Shown: positions 1-9,470, counted from the first letter of the stretch. The stretch is DNA of 51,985 nt from CAYWWY01 sp964580185 (GCA_964580185.1 CAZOJQ010000018.1:1-51985), one strand, 5' to 3'. The notes: generated by a model from the letters alone, not told the origin. Numbers and translations are program-made.

Positions 1-272
1 GCTATATGGCAGAGTGTATGGATCTCCTCGAAACGTTCCTCTACCGACAACATCCGGAACGCTATGTGGAAGAGATTCTGAAAGTACTGGAGCTTCCAGT
101 GGAAGAGCTTATGAACACTGAACTGATTACAGCAGAAGAGGAAACCCCTGCAGGAGAGCTGGCTTTAATCATGCTGGAAAAAGATATCGACCGGATTCCG
201 ATTGTGTCGGGTGGAAAGTGTATAGGAATCGTTGGAAGGGAAGATATCATCCAAGCCATAGCCAATTGCTGA
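1..272 (+). CDS. CBS-domain protein, C-terminal end (5' truncated by window)
   Basis: The reading frame is open from the window edge to a TGA stop, so the gene begins upstream. The visible 88 residues hold one recognisable CBS motif: a VEELMNTELITAEEETP stretch, then RIPIVSGGKCIGIVGREDI. This is the usual second half of a paired CBS (Bateman) module, which binds adenine nucleotides and often acts as an energy sensor. Nothing after the CBS domain suggests an attached enzyme. Whether the full protein is a stand-alone CBS protein or a fusion cannot be told from here. Confidence 0.85.
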   Translation, partial: YMAECMDLLETFLYRQHPERYVEEILKVLELPVEELMNTELITAEEETPAGELALIMLEKDIDRIPIVSGGKCIGIVGREDIIQAIANC

Positions 273-372
273 ACGTATGGATCGTTTTCTTCCATGGTTT
301 AACCGCTCTTCGACTAGAAATCCGAAATGGGCAGAGACTTCTCACCTGTATTCTTCAATCACCAAAAATCTA

Positions 373-420
373 ATCAGAGACAAAACTTGCTTTATCATTA
401 AAACCTTCTTAGTCTCTGAT
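373..420 (-). terminator. Possible terminator of the c-di-GMP signalling operon
   Basis: A perfect 9-bp inverted repeat (ATCAGAGAC at 373-381, GTCTCTGAT at 412-420) lies just past the end of the leftward operon that stops at 470. Read leftward, the stem is followed after three bases by a short T run. The 30-nt loop is long for an intrinsic terminator, so the call is tentative. A second small hairpin (GATGT/ACATC) sits at 418-432. Confidence 0.35.
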
Positions 421-469
421 GTGTGTTACATCACAATGGAGAAATAGTTCACTAGATCTTTATTTAATG

Positions 470-1591
470 TCATTCCCCCATTTTTGTAGCTGCTCGACTG
501 GAAAATTTCCTAAATATCATCTCAAAATCTTGTTCATACGCAATAAAGACGTCTACTACTCTAGGGTCAAAGTGCTTTCCTCGACCATTAACAATAATTT
601 CGCGTGCTTTCTTATGGGGAAATGCTTTTTTATAAACCCGTTTTGATCTCAAAGCATCATAAACATCTACTAGTGCCATTATTCGTGCTGATAAAGGGAT
701 TTCCTTACCTATCAAACCTTTAGGATAGCCACTCCCATCCCATTTTTCGTGATGATATTGCGTTATCTCAATTCCTATTTCTATGAACCTGTTATTCGGG
801 TATTTTTCTGCAACTTCTCTCAGGGTATTCGCACCTATGGTTGTATGTGCCTTCATTTCTTCAAACTCTTGAGCCGAAAGTTTCCCGGGTTTTAATAGTA
901 ATGAATCTCTAACCCCTACCTTACCAATATCATGCATAGAACTGGCTTTTTCCAGGTTGGAAATAAATCCCTCATCTATTTCATTTCTGTATAGCCCAAA
1001 TTGTCTCATTCTCTCAGCAATCAGACGACAATACACCTGTACGCGATTAATATGTTCTCCTGTTTCATCATCGCGGCGTTCTGCGAGCTTTGCTAAACCA
1101 TAAATTGTTGCAAGTTGACTTTCAGTAACTTCCTTCGTTTTTTCTTCTACCAATTTGTTCAATTGTTTGTTGTGATTTTCTAATTTAATCTGCAAATCAT
1201 AAAGTTTAAGGTGAGTTTTTACTCGAGCTTGTACTTCTGCAATTTCAAAAGGCTTTTGAATATAATCGACACCCCCATTTTGAAATGCTCTAATTTTATC
1301 TTTTACATCTGATAATGAACTTAGGAAAATAATAGGAATTTTCTTTAGTTTTTTTTCTTTTTTAAAGCGTTTGCATAATTCATACCCATCTATATCGGGC
1401 ATAATGACATCCAGTAGGATTAAATCAGGCAACTTTTCGCTTGATGATAGAAGTTTAAACGCTTGATCGCCGTTAAGAGCAACTTTACGCTTATAATATT
1501 TAGGTAGCGCATTTCCTAATATAGTAATAGATTCCGGACTATCATCAATAATTAATATTGTCTTTCCTGCTAATTGATTCCTTATAGTCAA
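470..1591 (-). CDS. Response regulator with HD-GYP output (c-di-GMP phosphodiesterase)
   Basis: About 373 aa. An N-terminal receiver (residues ~10-125; ILIIDDSPES acidic pocket, phospho-acceptor Asp in LILLDVIMPDIDG near residue 60, KPF lysine) is joined by a coiled linker to an HD-GYP domain. The metal motif HD lies at residues 220-221 (MHDIGKVG) and the GYP signature in HHEKWDGSGYPKG. HD-GYP enzymes hydrolyse c-di-GMP. It is the last gene of a leftward operon, 7 nt after the preceding response regulator, so it is probably phosphorylated by the upstream hybrid kinase. The start is unusual. The only standard codon is a TTG at 1589-1591, just 2 nt from AAGGAGG (1594-1600). An in-frame ATA at 1583-1585 sits at the ideal 8-nt spacing. 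Confidence 0.95.
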   Translation of the reverse strand: MTIRNQLAGKTILIIDDSPESITILGNALPKYYKRKVALNGDQAFKLLSSSEKLPDLILLDVIMPDIDGYELCKRFKKEKKLKKIPIIFLSSLSDVKDKIRAFQNGGVDYIQKPFEIAEVQARVKTHLKLYDLQIKLENHNKQLNKLVEEKTKEVTESQLATIYGLAKLAERRDDETGEHINRVQVYCRLIAERMRQFGLYRNEIDEGFISNLEKASSMHDIGKVGVRDSLLLKPGKLSAQEFEEMKAHTTIGANTLREVAEKYPNNRFIEIGIEITQYHHEKWDGSGYPKGLIGKEIPLSARIMALVDVYDALRSKRVYKKAFPHKKAREIIVNGRGKHFDPRVVDVFIAYEQDFEMIFRKFSSRAATKMGE

Positions 1592-1598
1592 TTCCTCC

Positions 1599-2747
1599 TT
1601 AACTATTTATAACCTTGAATTTTCTTCCTTTAAGCTCGGTGTAATTTTTAAGTATGGTTATAGTACTATGTGAGAGTTTATAACCTGCCTTCAATAACAT
1701 TCTCCCTTCTAGCGTTATTATGTCTTCAACAAGTATCATATTCGATATTATGTGTGGAAGTTCTAATTCTAATATCTTATTTTTAAATCTTTTGTTTTGT
1801 ATTGTATTCAAAATATCCAATAATTCAACTAAATAGGATTCTTCATGATCATTTCTCATTTGTTTTAATACAGACATGTGATTATTTTCGTGCTTTGTTT
1901 TGTAAAAATAATGAAATAAGATTCTTAACATATGGCCTTTTAATGCAATTGGTTCTATCATAAATATTCTTTTATTGATATATTGTTCGTCTAATGGCAG
2001 CTGACTCAAACTCAATATTTTTATAACAGGCTCCAATCTTGGAATTCTATCCAGCACTTGTGTACTCAGATGTAAATATTCGTTTATTTTATTGATTTCC
2101 AATTCTCTTCTAAAGGGTTGACTATCTCCTTGGTCAGTCAGTTTGACTTCGGTCAACATCCCTATAGTAGCCAGCTGACAAGCCAGTTTAAAATCCCATG
2201 CATTTTTGAAACCCAAAGCCATTGTAATCTCCTCTGCGATGGTACGCATGTCACTAGAAATCTTTGCTGTTTCAGGGCTAACTATTGCCATTATGTCATT
2301 CATTACACCAATGGTTCCTTGAAGTGTTTTTGAATACAACTCTGCGATTTCTTTTCTGGATTCAGCTATTTCTAGATGGGCTTCCACCCTAGCGGTTATT
2401 TCTTCAGTTTGAAACGGTTTCGTGATAAAATCCACAGCTCCTACTTTAAGAGCTTTTACCTTATCAACGGTTTCATTCAAAGAACTGATGATAATGATCG
2501 GGATGTTTTTAAATCGAGCGCGTTTCTTAATACAGTTACATAATTCATACCCATTCATCTCGGGCATAATTACATCCAGAAGAATCAAATCCGGCGCTTT
2601 CTCGCTTTCGTCAAGTAGTTTTAACGCATCAGCTCCACTTAGAGCAACCTGGCGCTTATACTGTTTTGGTAGGGAGTTTCCTAATAGGGCAATTGACTCT
2701 GGACTATCGTCAACAATGAGTATTGATGTAAACCTACTCGGAGTCAT
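1599..2747 (-). CDS. Response regulator with degenerate HD-type output domain
   Basis: About 382 aa. The N-terminal receiver is closely similar to that of the next gene (SILIVDDSPES, LILLDVIMPEMNG, KPF) and probably intact. The C-terminal ~240 residues follow the layout of an HD-GYP domain (the LYSKTLQGTIGVMNDIMAIVSPE stretch resembles its first helices), but no HD pair and no GYP motif are present. It is therefore unlikely to be a catalytic phosphodiesterase; a scaffold or binding role is my inference. The start ATG overlaps the end of the upstream hybrid kinase by 14 nt, implying translational coupling. It probably arose by duplication of its neighbour followed by loss of active-site residues. 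Confidence 0.9.
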   Translation of the reverse strand: MTPSRFTSILIVDDSPESIALLGNSLPKQYKRQVALSGADALKLLDESEKAPDLILLDVIMPEMNGYELCNCIKKRARFKNIPIIIISSLNETVDKVKALKVGAVDFITKPFQTEEITARVEAHLEIAESRKEIAELYSKTLQGTIGVMNDIMAIVSPETAKISSDMRTIAEEITMALGFKNAWDFKLACQLATIGMLTEVKLTDQGDSQPFRRELEINKINEYLHLSTQVLDRIPRLEPVIKILSLSQLPLDEQYINKRIFMIEPIALKGHMLRILFHYFYKTKHENNHMSVLKQMRNDHEESYLVELLDILNTIQNKRFKNKILELELPHIISNMILVEDIITLEGRMLLKAGYKLSHSTITILKNYTELKGRKFKVINS

Positions 2748-5700
2748 ATGTTTTGCCCGCTTTCTGAAGTTTTTTTATGATAGCATTCATTTTAATCCTC
2801 GCATTATCAAAATCAAAATGCTCAAGATTTTCTTTCACTCCCATGATCTCATTTGGCAAAAAAGTGTGTTTATGTTCTGTTATGATAGTTTCGAGATATT
2901 CAACGGCATCAAAATCATGTTCTGCTATAAGTTTCATTAATTCTTCCAATTTACTGAGTAGGTTATCAACATAGATCCCACCATTTCCTGATGCGTTATC
3001 CTTCTCATCAGTCTCGTCTTCTAAAGTTGTAATGGAATCAAACACTTTAACGAGTGCTGGTTTTAGTTCATCAAGGAGCGGTGCTACGTTTTTTTTCTTC
3101 CGAGTTTTCAGCTCTTGTTCGAGATTGCTAGCAGCAAAATACACTGCCTGAGCGCCCAAATTTCCTGCTGCTCCCTTAAGTGTATGAGTGATAATCCCAG
3201 CTGACTCAAAATCATTCTTATCAAGGGCATTCTGAATTTCTTCCACTGCATTCCTTTGTCTCATATGAAACTTCCTGAGCAGTCGTTTATATAACTTTAG
3301 GTTACCTCCAAGTCGTATCACTGTAGATTCAACATCGATGCCTTCAAGAACTGGTAAAGTTTCAGCCTTCTGATGGGAGCTTTTCCTAGTAGCCGATGGT
3401 ATTCTGCTTCCATTAAGTGTAGGAGCAGTTAATTGAGCGATCTTATCAAACAGCTCTTCGGTGTTTATTGGTTTTGATACAAAGTCATTCATGCCTACCG
3501 CGAAACATTTTTCTTGATCACTAGTAGTAGCATTGGCAGTCATGGCGATAATGGGTAGTTCTGAACAGGTCGGATCCGCACGTATTGCTTTTGTGGCATT
3601 ATAACCGTCCATTACCGGCATATGTATATCCATTAAAACAATATCGTATGTGCTCTCCTTTACCATCTCCAATGCGTCTTTCCCGTTTTTTGCTGTTTTT
3701 ACTGTCATGCCAAACCCTTTCAGGATATCTTTAGCTAGTTCCTGGTTGATTTCGTTGTCCTCTACTACCAATACATGAATACCACAAAGCTTTGGAAAAT
3801 CTTTGGTTTCGGTCTCATCCACCAAACCTGAATTTGCTTGTTCAAACCCTTCTTTTCCCACAACTTTCAAAATCGTGTTTAATAACTGAGAGGGTGTAAT
3901 GGGCTTATGTAAAGTAGCTGAAACTCCGGCTTTTTCAGCTTCTTCCGCGATTTCTGATCGATTAAGGTCATAAAAAACAATGCTTTTTGGAGGATTACTG
4001 GGCAAAAATAGCTCCTTGGTCTCCATGAAAAGATCAAGCCCATTTAGTTTATCTCGTTTATCGGATATGATGATCAGCTCGTATTGTCTCTGTTCTTTTG
4101 ATTGTTTTAGTACTTCTAAAGCCTCTTCTTTTGAACCACTGGTTGTCACATCAAAGGACATATTAGTTAACATATCACCTATCATTTTTCTACTCGTAGC
4201 GTTATTTTCGACCAAAAGCACCTTCATTCCCCAATTCTTAAAGGCGTTTTTATATTTTTGGGGTGTATCTGTGAGTGAAATATCCAACCTGGTTGTAAAG
4301 CAAAAAGCAGCACCCTGGTTCAGTTCACTCTCTACCCAAATATCCCCATCCATTAGGCGAACCAAATTTTGGGCTATGGCCAAACCAAGCCCAGTTCCAC
4401 CGTACTCCCGAGTAGTGGATTTATCACCCTGAGAAAATGGTTGAAAAATGCTCTTTACCTGTTCCTCAGTCAAGCCAATCCCTGTGTCTGTAACTGAAAA
4501 TTGAATCAGGGCTTTTGATCCGCCGTTTTTTAAGAGTTTAACATGAATGAAAACTTCTCCCTCATCGGTGAATTTTATCGCATTGCTCAAGAGATTAGTC
4601 AGGATCTGCTTTAACCGGAATGGGTCACCTATGAGATGATTGGGAACATCACAATCAATGTGAACAATAACATCCAACCCCTTTTCTTCGGCTGCATGCG
4701 CTTTTAAGCTGCAAACTTCCAGTATCAAATTTTCGAGATCAAAAGGAATGGATTCTAGCTCTATAGCATCTGAATCAAGTTTGGATATATCCAAAATATC
4801 GCCAATAAGGCCTAATAAGGTTTTGCCTGAGTCTCTAATTATTTTTACATATTTTTTTTGCTGTGGCGTTAAGCGGGTCTTTAGGACTAATTCGGTAAAA
4901 CCTACAATTGCAGAAAGTGGTGTTCGTATCTCATGGCTCATATTGGACAGAAACGCGCTTTTGGCAGCATTGGCTTTTTCAGCATCAGTTTTCTTCTTGC
5001 GGTCAGTTATATCCATAATCGTCCCATGCAATTTGGAAGGTTTCCCATTTTCTCCCAGTTCTATGGTTCCCATATCATTTACCCAAACCTCGACATGATC
5101 ATTTTTGCGAATAATTCTATAATCCTGGTTAAAAGTTGTTCCAGTCTTAATACTTTCTTCATGAGCAAGTAAAACTTTGTCCTTATCTTCTTCATGAATA
5201 AGTGTTGGCCAGAGTTCGAATGGATGGTTTTCGCTTGGTTCTATCCCAAGCAGTGTATTCAAGAAGTCCGAGGTATGACATGTATCTCCGACTAAATCGA
5301 CTGTATAGCTTCCGATTTTGGCGATTTCCTGCATTTTTTGTAATAGTTCTACGGTAGACTTTATTTTCTGTTCTGCAATTTTCTTATCTGTAATGTCGCG
5401 ACCAACCCCTTGAATCTCCACAAGTTCTTCTGTCTCGTTAAATAACCCCACATCTGTCCATTCCTGCCAACGGGTGCTTCCATCGGGTGATATTACGTGA
5501 AATACCCTTGTATCAATCGGTCGAGAGGTTGTTAAGCTTTGCAGCGATGTCAGTTCCTCCTCATGATGTTCAGGTGGTATAAACATCAGATACTTCTTGC
5601 CTAACAGATCCCGACGTTGTTTGCCGTAAGTTCTACAGTAAGCATCGTTCACAAAAGTTAAAGTAGTATCCGGTAAATAGCGGCAGATCATCTCTTTTTG

Positions 5701-6855
5701 AGTTTCGACCACGGACTGGTACCTTTGCTTGCTTGCTAAGTATTTTTTTTCCAACTGCTTTCTTTCGGTGATGTCTGTGAAAATTCCCTCTAGTGCAATG
5801 ACTTGGCCGTCTTCAGAAAAAACCTTACGTCCGCGATCAAGGACCCATTTTTTTCCACCCTTTTTTGTCGTTATCATGTATTCATGTTCATAAAAAGGGT
5901 TACTTTGTGACAACAGCCATTTTCTATAATCATCTTGAACTAGACTGCCGAAACTAACCTCCGCATTATCGATCAATTCTTCGGGCTTATACCCTGTTAA
6001 ACCAAAACATCCTTTGCTTATATATTCCACGGTCCATTCTTGATCATCCTTGCAACGGTACACTGCTCCTTGAATATTATCTATTACTGAACTTAGAAAA
6101 TCTTCACTATGGCGAACCCTTTCCTTTAAAACCGTTTCTTCTGTGATTTGCTTCGAAACATCTCTTGCAGAAAAGTGAATCAGTTTTCCTTCAGTATCGA
6201 GTACTGAACTCCAGGAAATCCACTTATATGAACCATTTTTGCAAAGATAGCGGTTAACAAAGCCCTCTATTCTGATACCTTCCATTAATTGTTTAACCAC
6301 CTGCATTGTTATTTCATGATCGTCTGGATGTACAAAACTCAGATATGGCTTACTCAGCAGTTCTTCAGTATGCCAACCTAGAATTTGCTTCCAGGCATTG
6401 TTAATTTTAACAAGATTGCCCTCAGTGTTTGCAATCCCAAGCATTTCTGAAGAAAGGTCAAAAAAGGTATTTTGACAATCTTCAAGGACTTTTTTGACTG
6501 TTAGGTCGCGGCAACTAAAAATCCGACCTACTGCTTTTCCATCATGATTTAGTAAAGTATTCTCGGTAGTTTCAAACCAGATATAATGACCTTGCGCATG
6601 TTGGATTCGGTATTCGACAAAGCCTTGGTTTTTTTTATCTAGAGCTTTATGAAATAAAGCAGTTATTCTTGACCGATCATCTGGATGGATGTAATTAAAG
6701 GCATTCTTCCCTATTAGGGAGTCTTGGCTGTACCCTAGCACATTTTTGCATGAAGGACTGACATACAGAATACATCCATTTTCATCTGTTTGAATGATTA
6801 AATCCGATATGTTGTCCATTATCATGTTTAAATCAAAGTTCTTTCCTTTACTCAT
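2734..6855 (-). CDS. Hybrid sensor histidine kinase, five PAS, HisKA, HATPase, two REC, Hpt
   Basis: 1373 aa, with no clear membrane segments, so probably cytoplasmic. In order: five PAS/PAC repeats (about residues 10-120, 128-240, 255-370, 375-495, 505-625); HisKA with phospho-accepting His641 in SNMSHEIRTPL; HATPase with N box (LTNLLSNAIKFT) and G boxes (DTGIGL, GGTGLGLAI); a first receiver (~885-1005) whose acidic loop is atypical (IIISDKRDKLNG); a standard second receiver with Asp1076 (VLMDIHMPVMDG); and an Hpt domain with His1224 (THTLKGAAGN). This is a complete internal phosphorelay. It heads a three-gene leftward operon whose other products are receiver proteins with c-di-GMP-type outputs. 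AAGGAGGC precedes the ATG. The signal sensed by the PAS repeats is unknown. Confidence 0.96.
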   Translation of the reverse strand: MSKGKNFDLNMIMDNISDLIIQTDENGCILYVSPSCKNVLGYSQDSLIGKNAFNYIHPDDRSRITALFHKALDKKNQGFVEYRIQHAQGHYIWFETTENTLLNHDGKAVGRIFSCRDLTVKKVLEDCQNTFFDLSSEMLGIANTEGNLVKINNAWKQILGWHTEELLSKPYLSFVHPDDHEITMQVVKQLMEGIRIEGFVNRYLCKNGSYKWISWSSVLDTEGKLIHFSARDVSKQITEETVLKERVRHSEDFLSSVIDNIQGAVYRCKDDQEWTVEYISKGCFGLTGYKPEELIDNAEVSFGSLVQDDYRKWLLSQSNPFYEHEYMITTKKGGKKWVLDRGRKVFSEDGQVIALEGIFTDITERKQLEKKYLASKQRYQSVVETQKEMICRYLPDTTLTFVNDAYCRTYGKQRRDLLGKKYLMFIPPEHHEEELTSLQSLTTSRPIDTRVFHVISPDGSTRWQEWTDVGLFNETEELVEIQGVGRDITDKKIAEQKIKSTVELLQKMQEIAKIGSYTVDLVGDTCHTSDFLNTLLGIEPSENHPFELWPTLIHEEDKDKVLLAHEESIKTGTTFNQDYRIIRKNDHVEVWVNDMGTIELGENGKPSKLHGTIMDITDRKKKTDAEKANAAKSAFLSNMSHEIRTPLSAIVGFTELVLKTRLTPQQKKYVKIIRDSGKTLLGLIGDILDISKLDSDAIELESIPFDLENLILEVCSLKAHAAEEKGLDVIVHIDCDVPNHLIGDPFRLKQILTNLLSNAIKFTDEGEVFIHVKLLKNGGSKALIQFSVTDTGIGLTEEQVKSIFQPFSQGDKSTTREYGGTGLGLAIAQNLVRLMDGDIWVESELNQGAAFCFTTRLDISLTDTPQKYKNAFKNWGMKVLLVENNATSRKMIGDMLTNMSFDVTTSGSKEEALEVLKQSKEQRQYELIIISDKRDKLNGLDLFMETKELFLPSNPPKSIVFYDLNRSEIAEEAEKAGVSATLHKPITPSQLLNTILKVVGKEGFEQANSGLVDETETKDFPKLCGIHVLVVEDNEINQELAKDILKGFGMTVKTAKNGKDALEMVKESTYDIVLMDIHMPVMDGYNATKAIRADPTCSELPIIAMTANATTSDQEKCFAVGMNDFVSKPINTEELFDKIAQLTAPTLNGSRIPSATRKSSHQKAETLPVLEGIDVESTVIRLGGNLKLYKRLLRKFHMRQRNAVEEIQNALDKNDFESAGIITHTLKGAAGNLGAQAVYFAASNLEQELKTRKKKNVAPLLDELKPALVKVFDSITTLEDETDEKDNASGNGGIYVDNLLSKLEELMKLIAEHDFDAVEYLETIITEHKHTFLPNEIMGVKENLEHFDFDNARIKMNAIIKKLQKAGKTYDSE

Positions 6856-7061
6856 CGATTAATGCCTCCTTGGTCGCTGCTGTAATAGTCGATCATCTTG
6901 GGGTTCATCGGTTCTCCTGAACCCTTCGCCATACGCTCATCAGAGTGACTTGACAGATCTGCGCCATTTTCTGAAAGGTCGGACATTCCGCAGCCTGAAT
7001 GCATGCTTCTTTTCGGGCTTGTTGGGTAAAGATCCTTCGCTTTTCAATCTACCCGAATCCT

Positions 7062-7652
7062 TTACTTCAACTTTTTCCGCATCACAAGCCCTTGTTCAGA
7101 CTCAAAAGACACATGAAACCCACTCTTTCTATACATATCAACATAGCCACCAAAATTGGATGATTGAAAACTTGACTCTTTGTACGGATAGGCCTCAAGG
7201 AAATCAAAGCCATCATGGATCGCATCTTTACATACGCGCTCCAAGAGAAACGTTGCAATGCCTTTTCTTTTCATCTCCGGAGCAATCACGAAGCAAAATA
7301 TGGATTTGACCTTTATGCTTGGGTTCGATTCCTCGAGCGGTACATAACTCATAAAACTTCTCCAACTCGCGCATAGCAAGCATTCGGATTTTGTGTTGGT
7401 ATTGCACCATCCAACAATCCCATTTCCACTATAAGCCAGATATCCTTGAATGATGTTGCTTCGGACATAATCCAAGGCCCATTTTCTTCTTTTTTCTACG
7501 GTAGAAAAGTCTTTGCCCTCATAATCGTCAGTACACCAAGCCACACAATAACACTTGTGTGCATCCACAAACTGATCGTGTGGAGTAGTATCAAAAAAAC
7601 GGACATAATCTTCTGCAAGGTCAGGTATCAACTTTCGAATCTCAATAGCCAT
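7062..7652 (-). CDS. GNAT family N-acetyltransferase
   Basis: About 196 aa from the ATG at 7652, chosen because GGAGG lies 6 nt upstream; a longer in-frame extension to 7694 lacks a site. The acetyl-CoA-binding core is visible around IFCFVIAPEMKRKGIATFLLERV, the motif A pattern (V.P..RxxGIAxxLL) of GNAT enzymes, followed by a C-terminal FLEAYPY...GFDF-type beta segment. It probably acetylates a small molecule or peptide; the substrate is not predictable. It is the leftmost member of a leftward cluster with EFR1 proteins and another GNAT gene, separated from the next remnant by about 150 nt. Confidence 0.88.
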   Translation of the reverse strand: MAIEIRKLIPDLAEDYVRFFDTTPHDQFVDAHKCYCVAWCTDDYEGKDFSTVEKRRKWALDYVRSNIIQGYLAYSGNGIVGWCNTNTKSECLLCASWRSFMSYVPLEESNPSIKVKSIFCFVIAPEMKRKGIATFLLERVCKDAIHDGFDFLEAYPYKESSFQSSNFGGYVDMYRKSGFHVSFESEQGLVMRKKLK

Positions 7653-7808
7653 TTGTCGCCTCCATATATATATCCCGACTCGTGTCATTGCCATCCAAAT
7701 GTACCCATCAAATGGAGCTCAGATCGATCGTATTGGTTTGATTTCAAATGAAAACAGAGTGATATGCGGTATCACCGAACCAATGCGCCTTTTTTGCCTC
7801 TCTTTCAA

Positions 7809-8156
7809 TCAATTCATATTGACGAAAAACTCCATATCATTTATGATGGTTGATATATAGGCGCCCAATCGCTTTTTTTTTAAAACCAAAAATGGTAAAT
7901 TGAACCCTTCTTTGTGGTTTTCGATCAGTTGCACGTTTAGGTTTTGTTTTGGTTGCAAAGAAAACCCAATGACGGACGTCGATGATGCGATGGCAGTCTG
8001 AAAGCTTCCCAAACCACCGTGAATGATCGCAAAACCGCATAAGAGAATCCCTTTGCGGGAAGGGATATGATCCATCAGAAGAATCTTTTCTGATGGTTCA
8101 AAGTTCTTGGGATGGATGGTGGTGCAAAAAACCGATCGACAAACTGTGTTTTCCAT
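7809..8156 (-). pseudogene. C-terminal remnant of a UDP-glycosyltransferase (GT1/GT28-like)
   Basis: About 115 codons resembling the C-terminal donor-binding half of MGT/MurG-type glycosyltransferases. KILLMDHIPSR is followed by GFAIIHGGLGSFQTA, the conserved HGG.GS..EA nucleotide-sugar motif, then QPKQNLNVQLIE (usual dQ..NA). Full-length enzymes have about 350-420 residues, and the whole N-terminal acceptor domain is missing. In-frame stops occur immediately upstream of 8156, and a second frame opens there, so this looks like a decayed gene and not a short functional one. It lies between the GNAT gene and the small membrane-protein gene on the same strand. Confidence 0.6.
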
Positions 8157-8208
8157 CGATCGGGTAACAACTGAATCAGACCGACACTGTAATCCTTACT
8201 GAATGGAG

Positions 8209-8448
8209 CTATCCTTTTCTCGAAAACCGACGGGAAAAAAGAACCATGAGCGGTAGAGAGAGGAATACGAAGAAACCTTGTAGAAAGTTTGCAGAAAGGG
8301 AAAATCCAATATGAACAAGACTCACCTGGTTCTTTTTAAAGAAATCGATCTCAGCGCTCACGTGCTCTCGAAGGGTGTTGGTTTGATAAAAATCCCGCTT
8401 TTTTCCGATATTTGCCAACACATAGTCTCTGCATTCTTCTTTTGTCAT
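8209..8448 (-). CDS. Small protein with C-terminal membrane segment, coupled to EFR1 gene
   Basis: 79 aa. The first ~42 residues are charged and the rest is hydrophobic (HIGFSLSANFLQGFFVFLSL onward), ending in a basic tail (SRRFSRKG) that suggests a cytoplasmic C-terminus. Its ATG overlaps the stop of the upstream EFR1 gene as ATGA (8445-8448), and no separate Shine-Dalgarno site is evident, so translation is probably coupled. I do not recognise the family. The overlap supports it as a real gene that may anchor or assist the flavodoxin-ferredoxin protein (inference). It could also be a fragment of a larger lost gene. Confidence 0.55.
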   Translation of the reverse strand: MTKEECRDYVLANIGKKRDFYQTNTLREHVSAEIDFFKKNQVSLVHIGFSLSANFLQGFFVFLSLPLMVLFSRRFSRKG

Positions 8449-9347
8449 GATTGGATCAACGATCTGATATGACGTTCTTTTTGCGCTGAAATCTCATTCG
8501 CTGTTGCATAAGGATGAGGGTATCTCCCATTATTGGTAGTATACGATTTCACAAAAGGGATACTCTTCACTTGAACCGATTGTCTGGGACAATAATTCAA
8601 GCATGCATAACACATGTAGCAAAGCACATTCTTTTGCCAGACTGGGCGTTTATCTACCAATTGAATCTTTTTCGATAAACATATTTTTTCACATACCCCA
8701 CACCCGTTGCATTCATCATCATGGTAAAAATAATTAACTCCTCCAATATATTCGGATAAATTCATAAGAAAAACAACAATGTTTTCTATTAGTACACTAA
8801 TAATCGGATTTGATGAAGTTTTTGCGATGACAGTTGTCTCTTTTTCTATTATGGAATATAGATTCACAATAGAACTGCTGATTAGATCGATTTTTTTCAT
8901 TGCAGATTTTTCTATATTTTTAATATCGGATTCTGAAGGAACGATATATTTTTTATCAGATCGAGGTGCTTCGTTATTGCACATATTTATTATAAACTGA
9001 GAATTGAGTATTTTATTTTTCTTTTTTAAGATTTTTTTAATTGCATCAAATCCCTTAAATACCGTTCCGTACCGCGTTGCGACTGCAAAAAAATACTCAG
9101 ATGATCTTGGATCGATTTTTTTCAAAAAATGTTTCACTGCAACAGGAATCGTTAACGCGTGGCATGGAAAAACAAACCCAATCGATTTTCCGTTGGTTCG
9201 GATCACATCGTTATGCATAAGGCTGATCATTGGTATGATTACAGAGTCAGGGATTCTTTTCTGAAGTTCCTTTGAAACAAAAAACGAATTGCCCGTTCCA
9301 GAAAAATAATAGATTTCGGTACGAATGGCTTTCGCCTCCTGCTCCAA
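8445..9347 (-). CDS. EFR1-family flavodoxin-ferredoxin fusion protein
   Basis: About 300 aa. The N-terminal flavodoxin-like FMN loop is YYFSGTGNSFFVSKELQ. The C-terminal domain carries two 4Fe-4S motifs, CNGCGVCEKIC (~212-222) and CYMCYACLNYC (~243-253). Such proteins move low-potential electrons between flavin and iron-sulfur centres. A second copy (10168-11010) lies nearby. The start is uncertain. A TTG at 9347 has GGGAG nearby. The stronger AGGAGG (9335-9340) is 8 nt from an ATT at 9324-9326, which aligns with the ATG of the paralogue. The middle of the gene (about 8700-9050) is more AT-rich than its neighbours. The physiological partner is unknown. Confidence 0.92.
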   Translation of the reverse strand: MEQEAKAIRTEIYYFSGTGNSFFVSKELQKRIPDSVIIPMISLMHNDVIRTNGKSIGFVFPCHALTIPVAVKHFLKKIDPRSSEYFFAVATRYGTVFKGFDAIKKILKKKNKILNSQFIINMCNNEAPRSDKKYIVPSESDIKNIEKSAMKKIDLISSSIVNLYSIIEKETTVIAKTSSNPIISVLIENIVVFLMNLSEYIGGVNYFYHDDECNGCGVCEKICLSKKIQLVDKRPVWQKNVLCYMCYACLNYCPRQSVQVKSIPFVKSYTTNNGRYPHPYATANEISAQKERHIRSLIQS

Positions 9348-9470
9348 TCATTCTCCCTAACGGTCATGTTCAGTGATAAACGGTTTTGCTATGCGCATCC
9401 TAATGCGATTTTCCGCTGATTCGCGGCCCTTTTGCTTTTGGAATGGTTTCCAGAAAAATGGCACCAGGTT

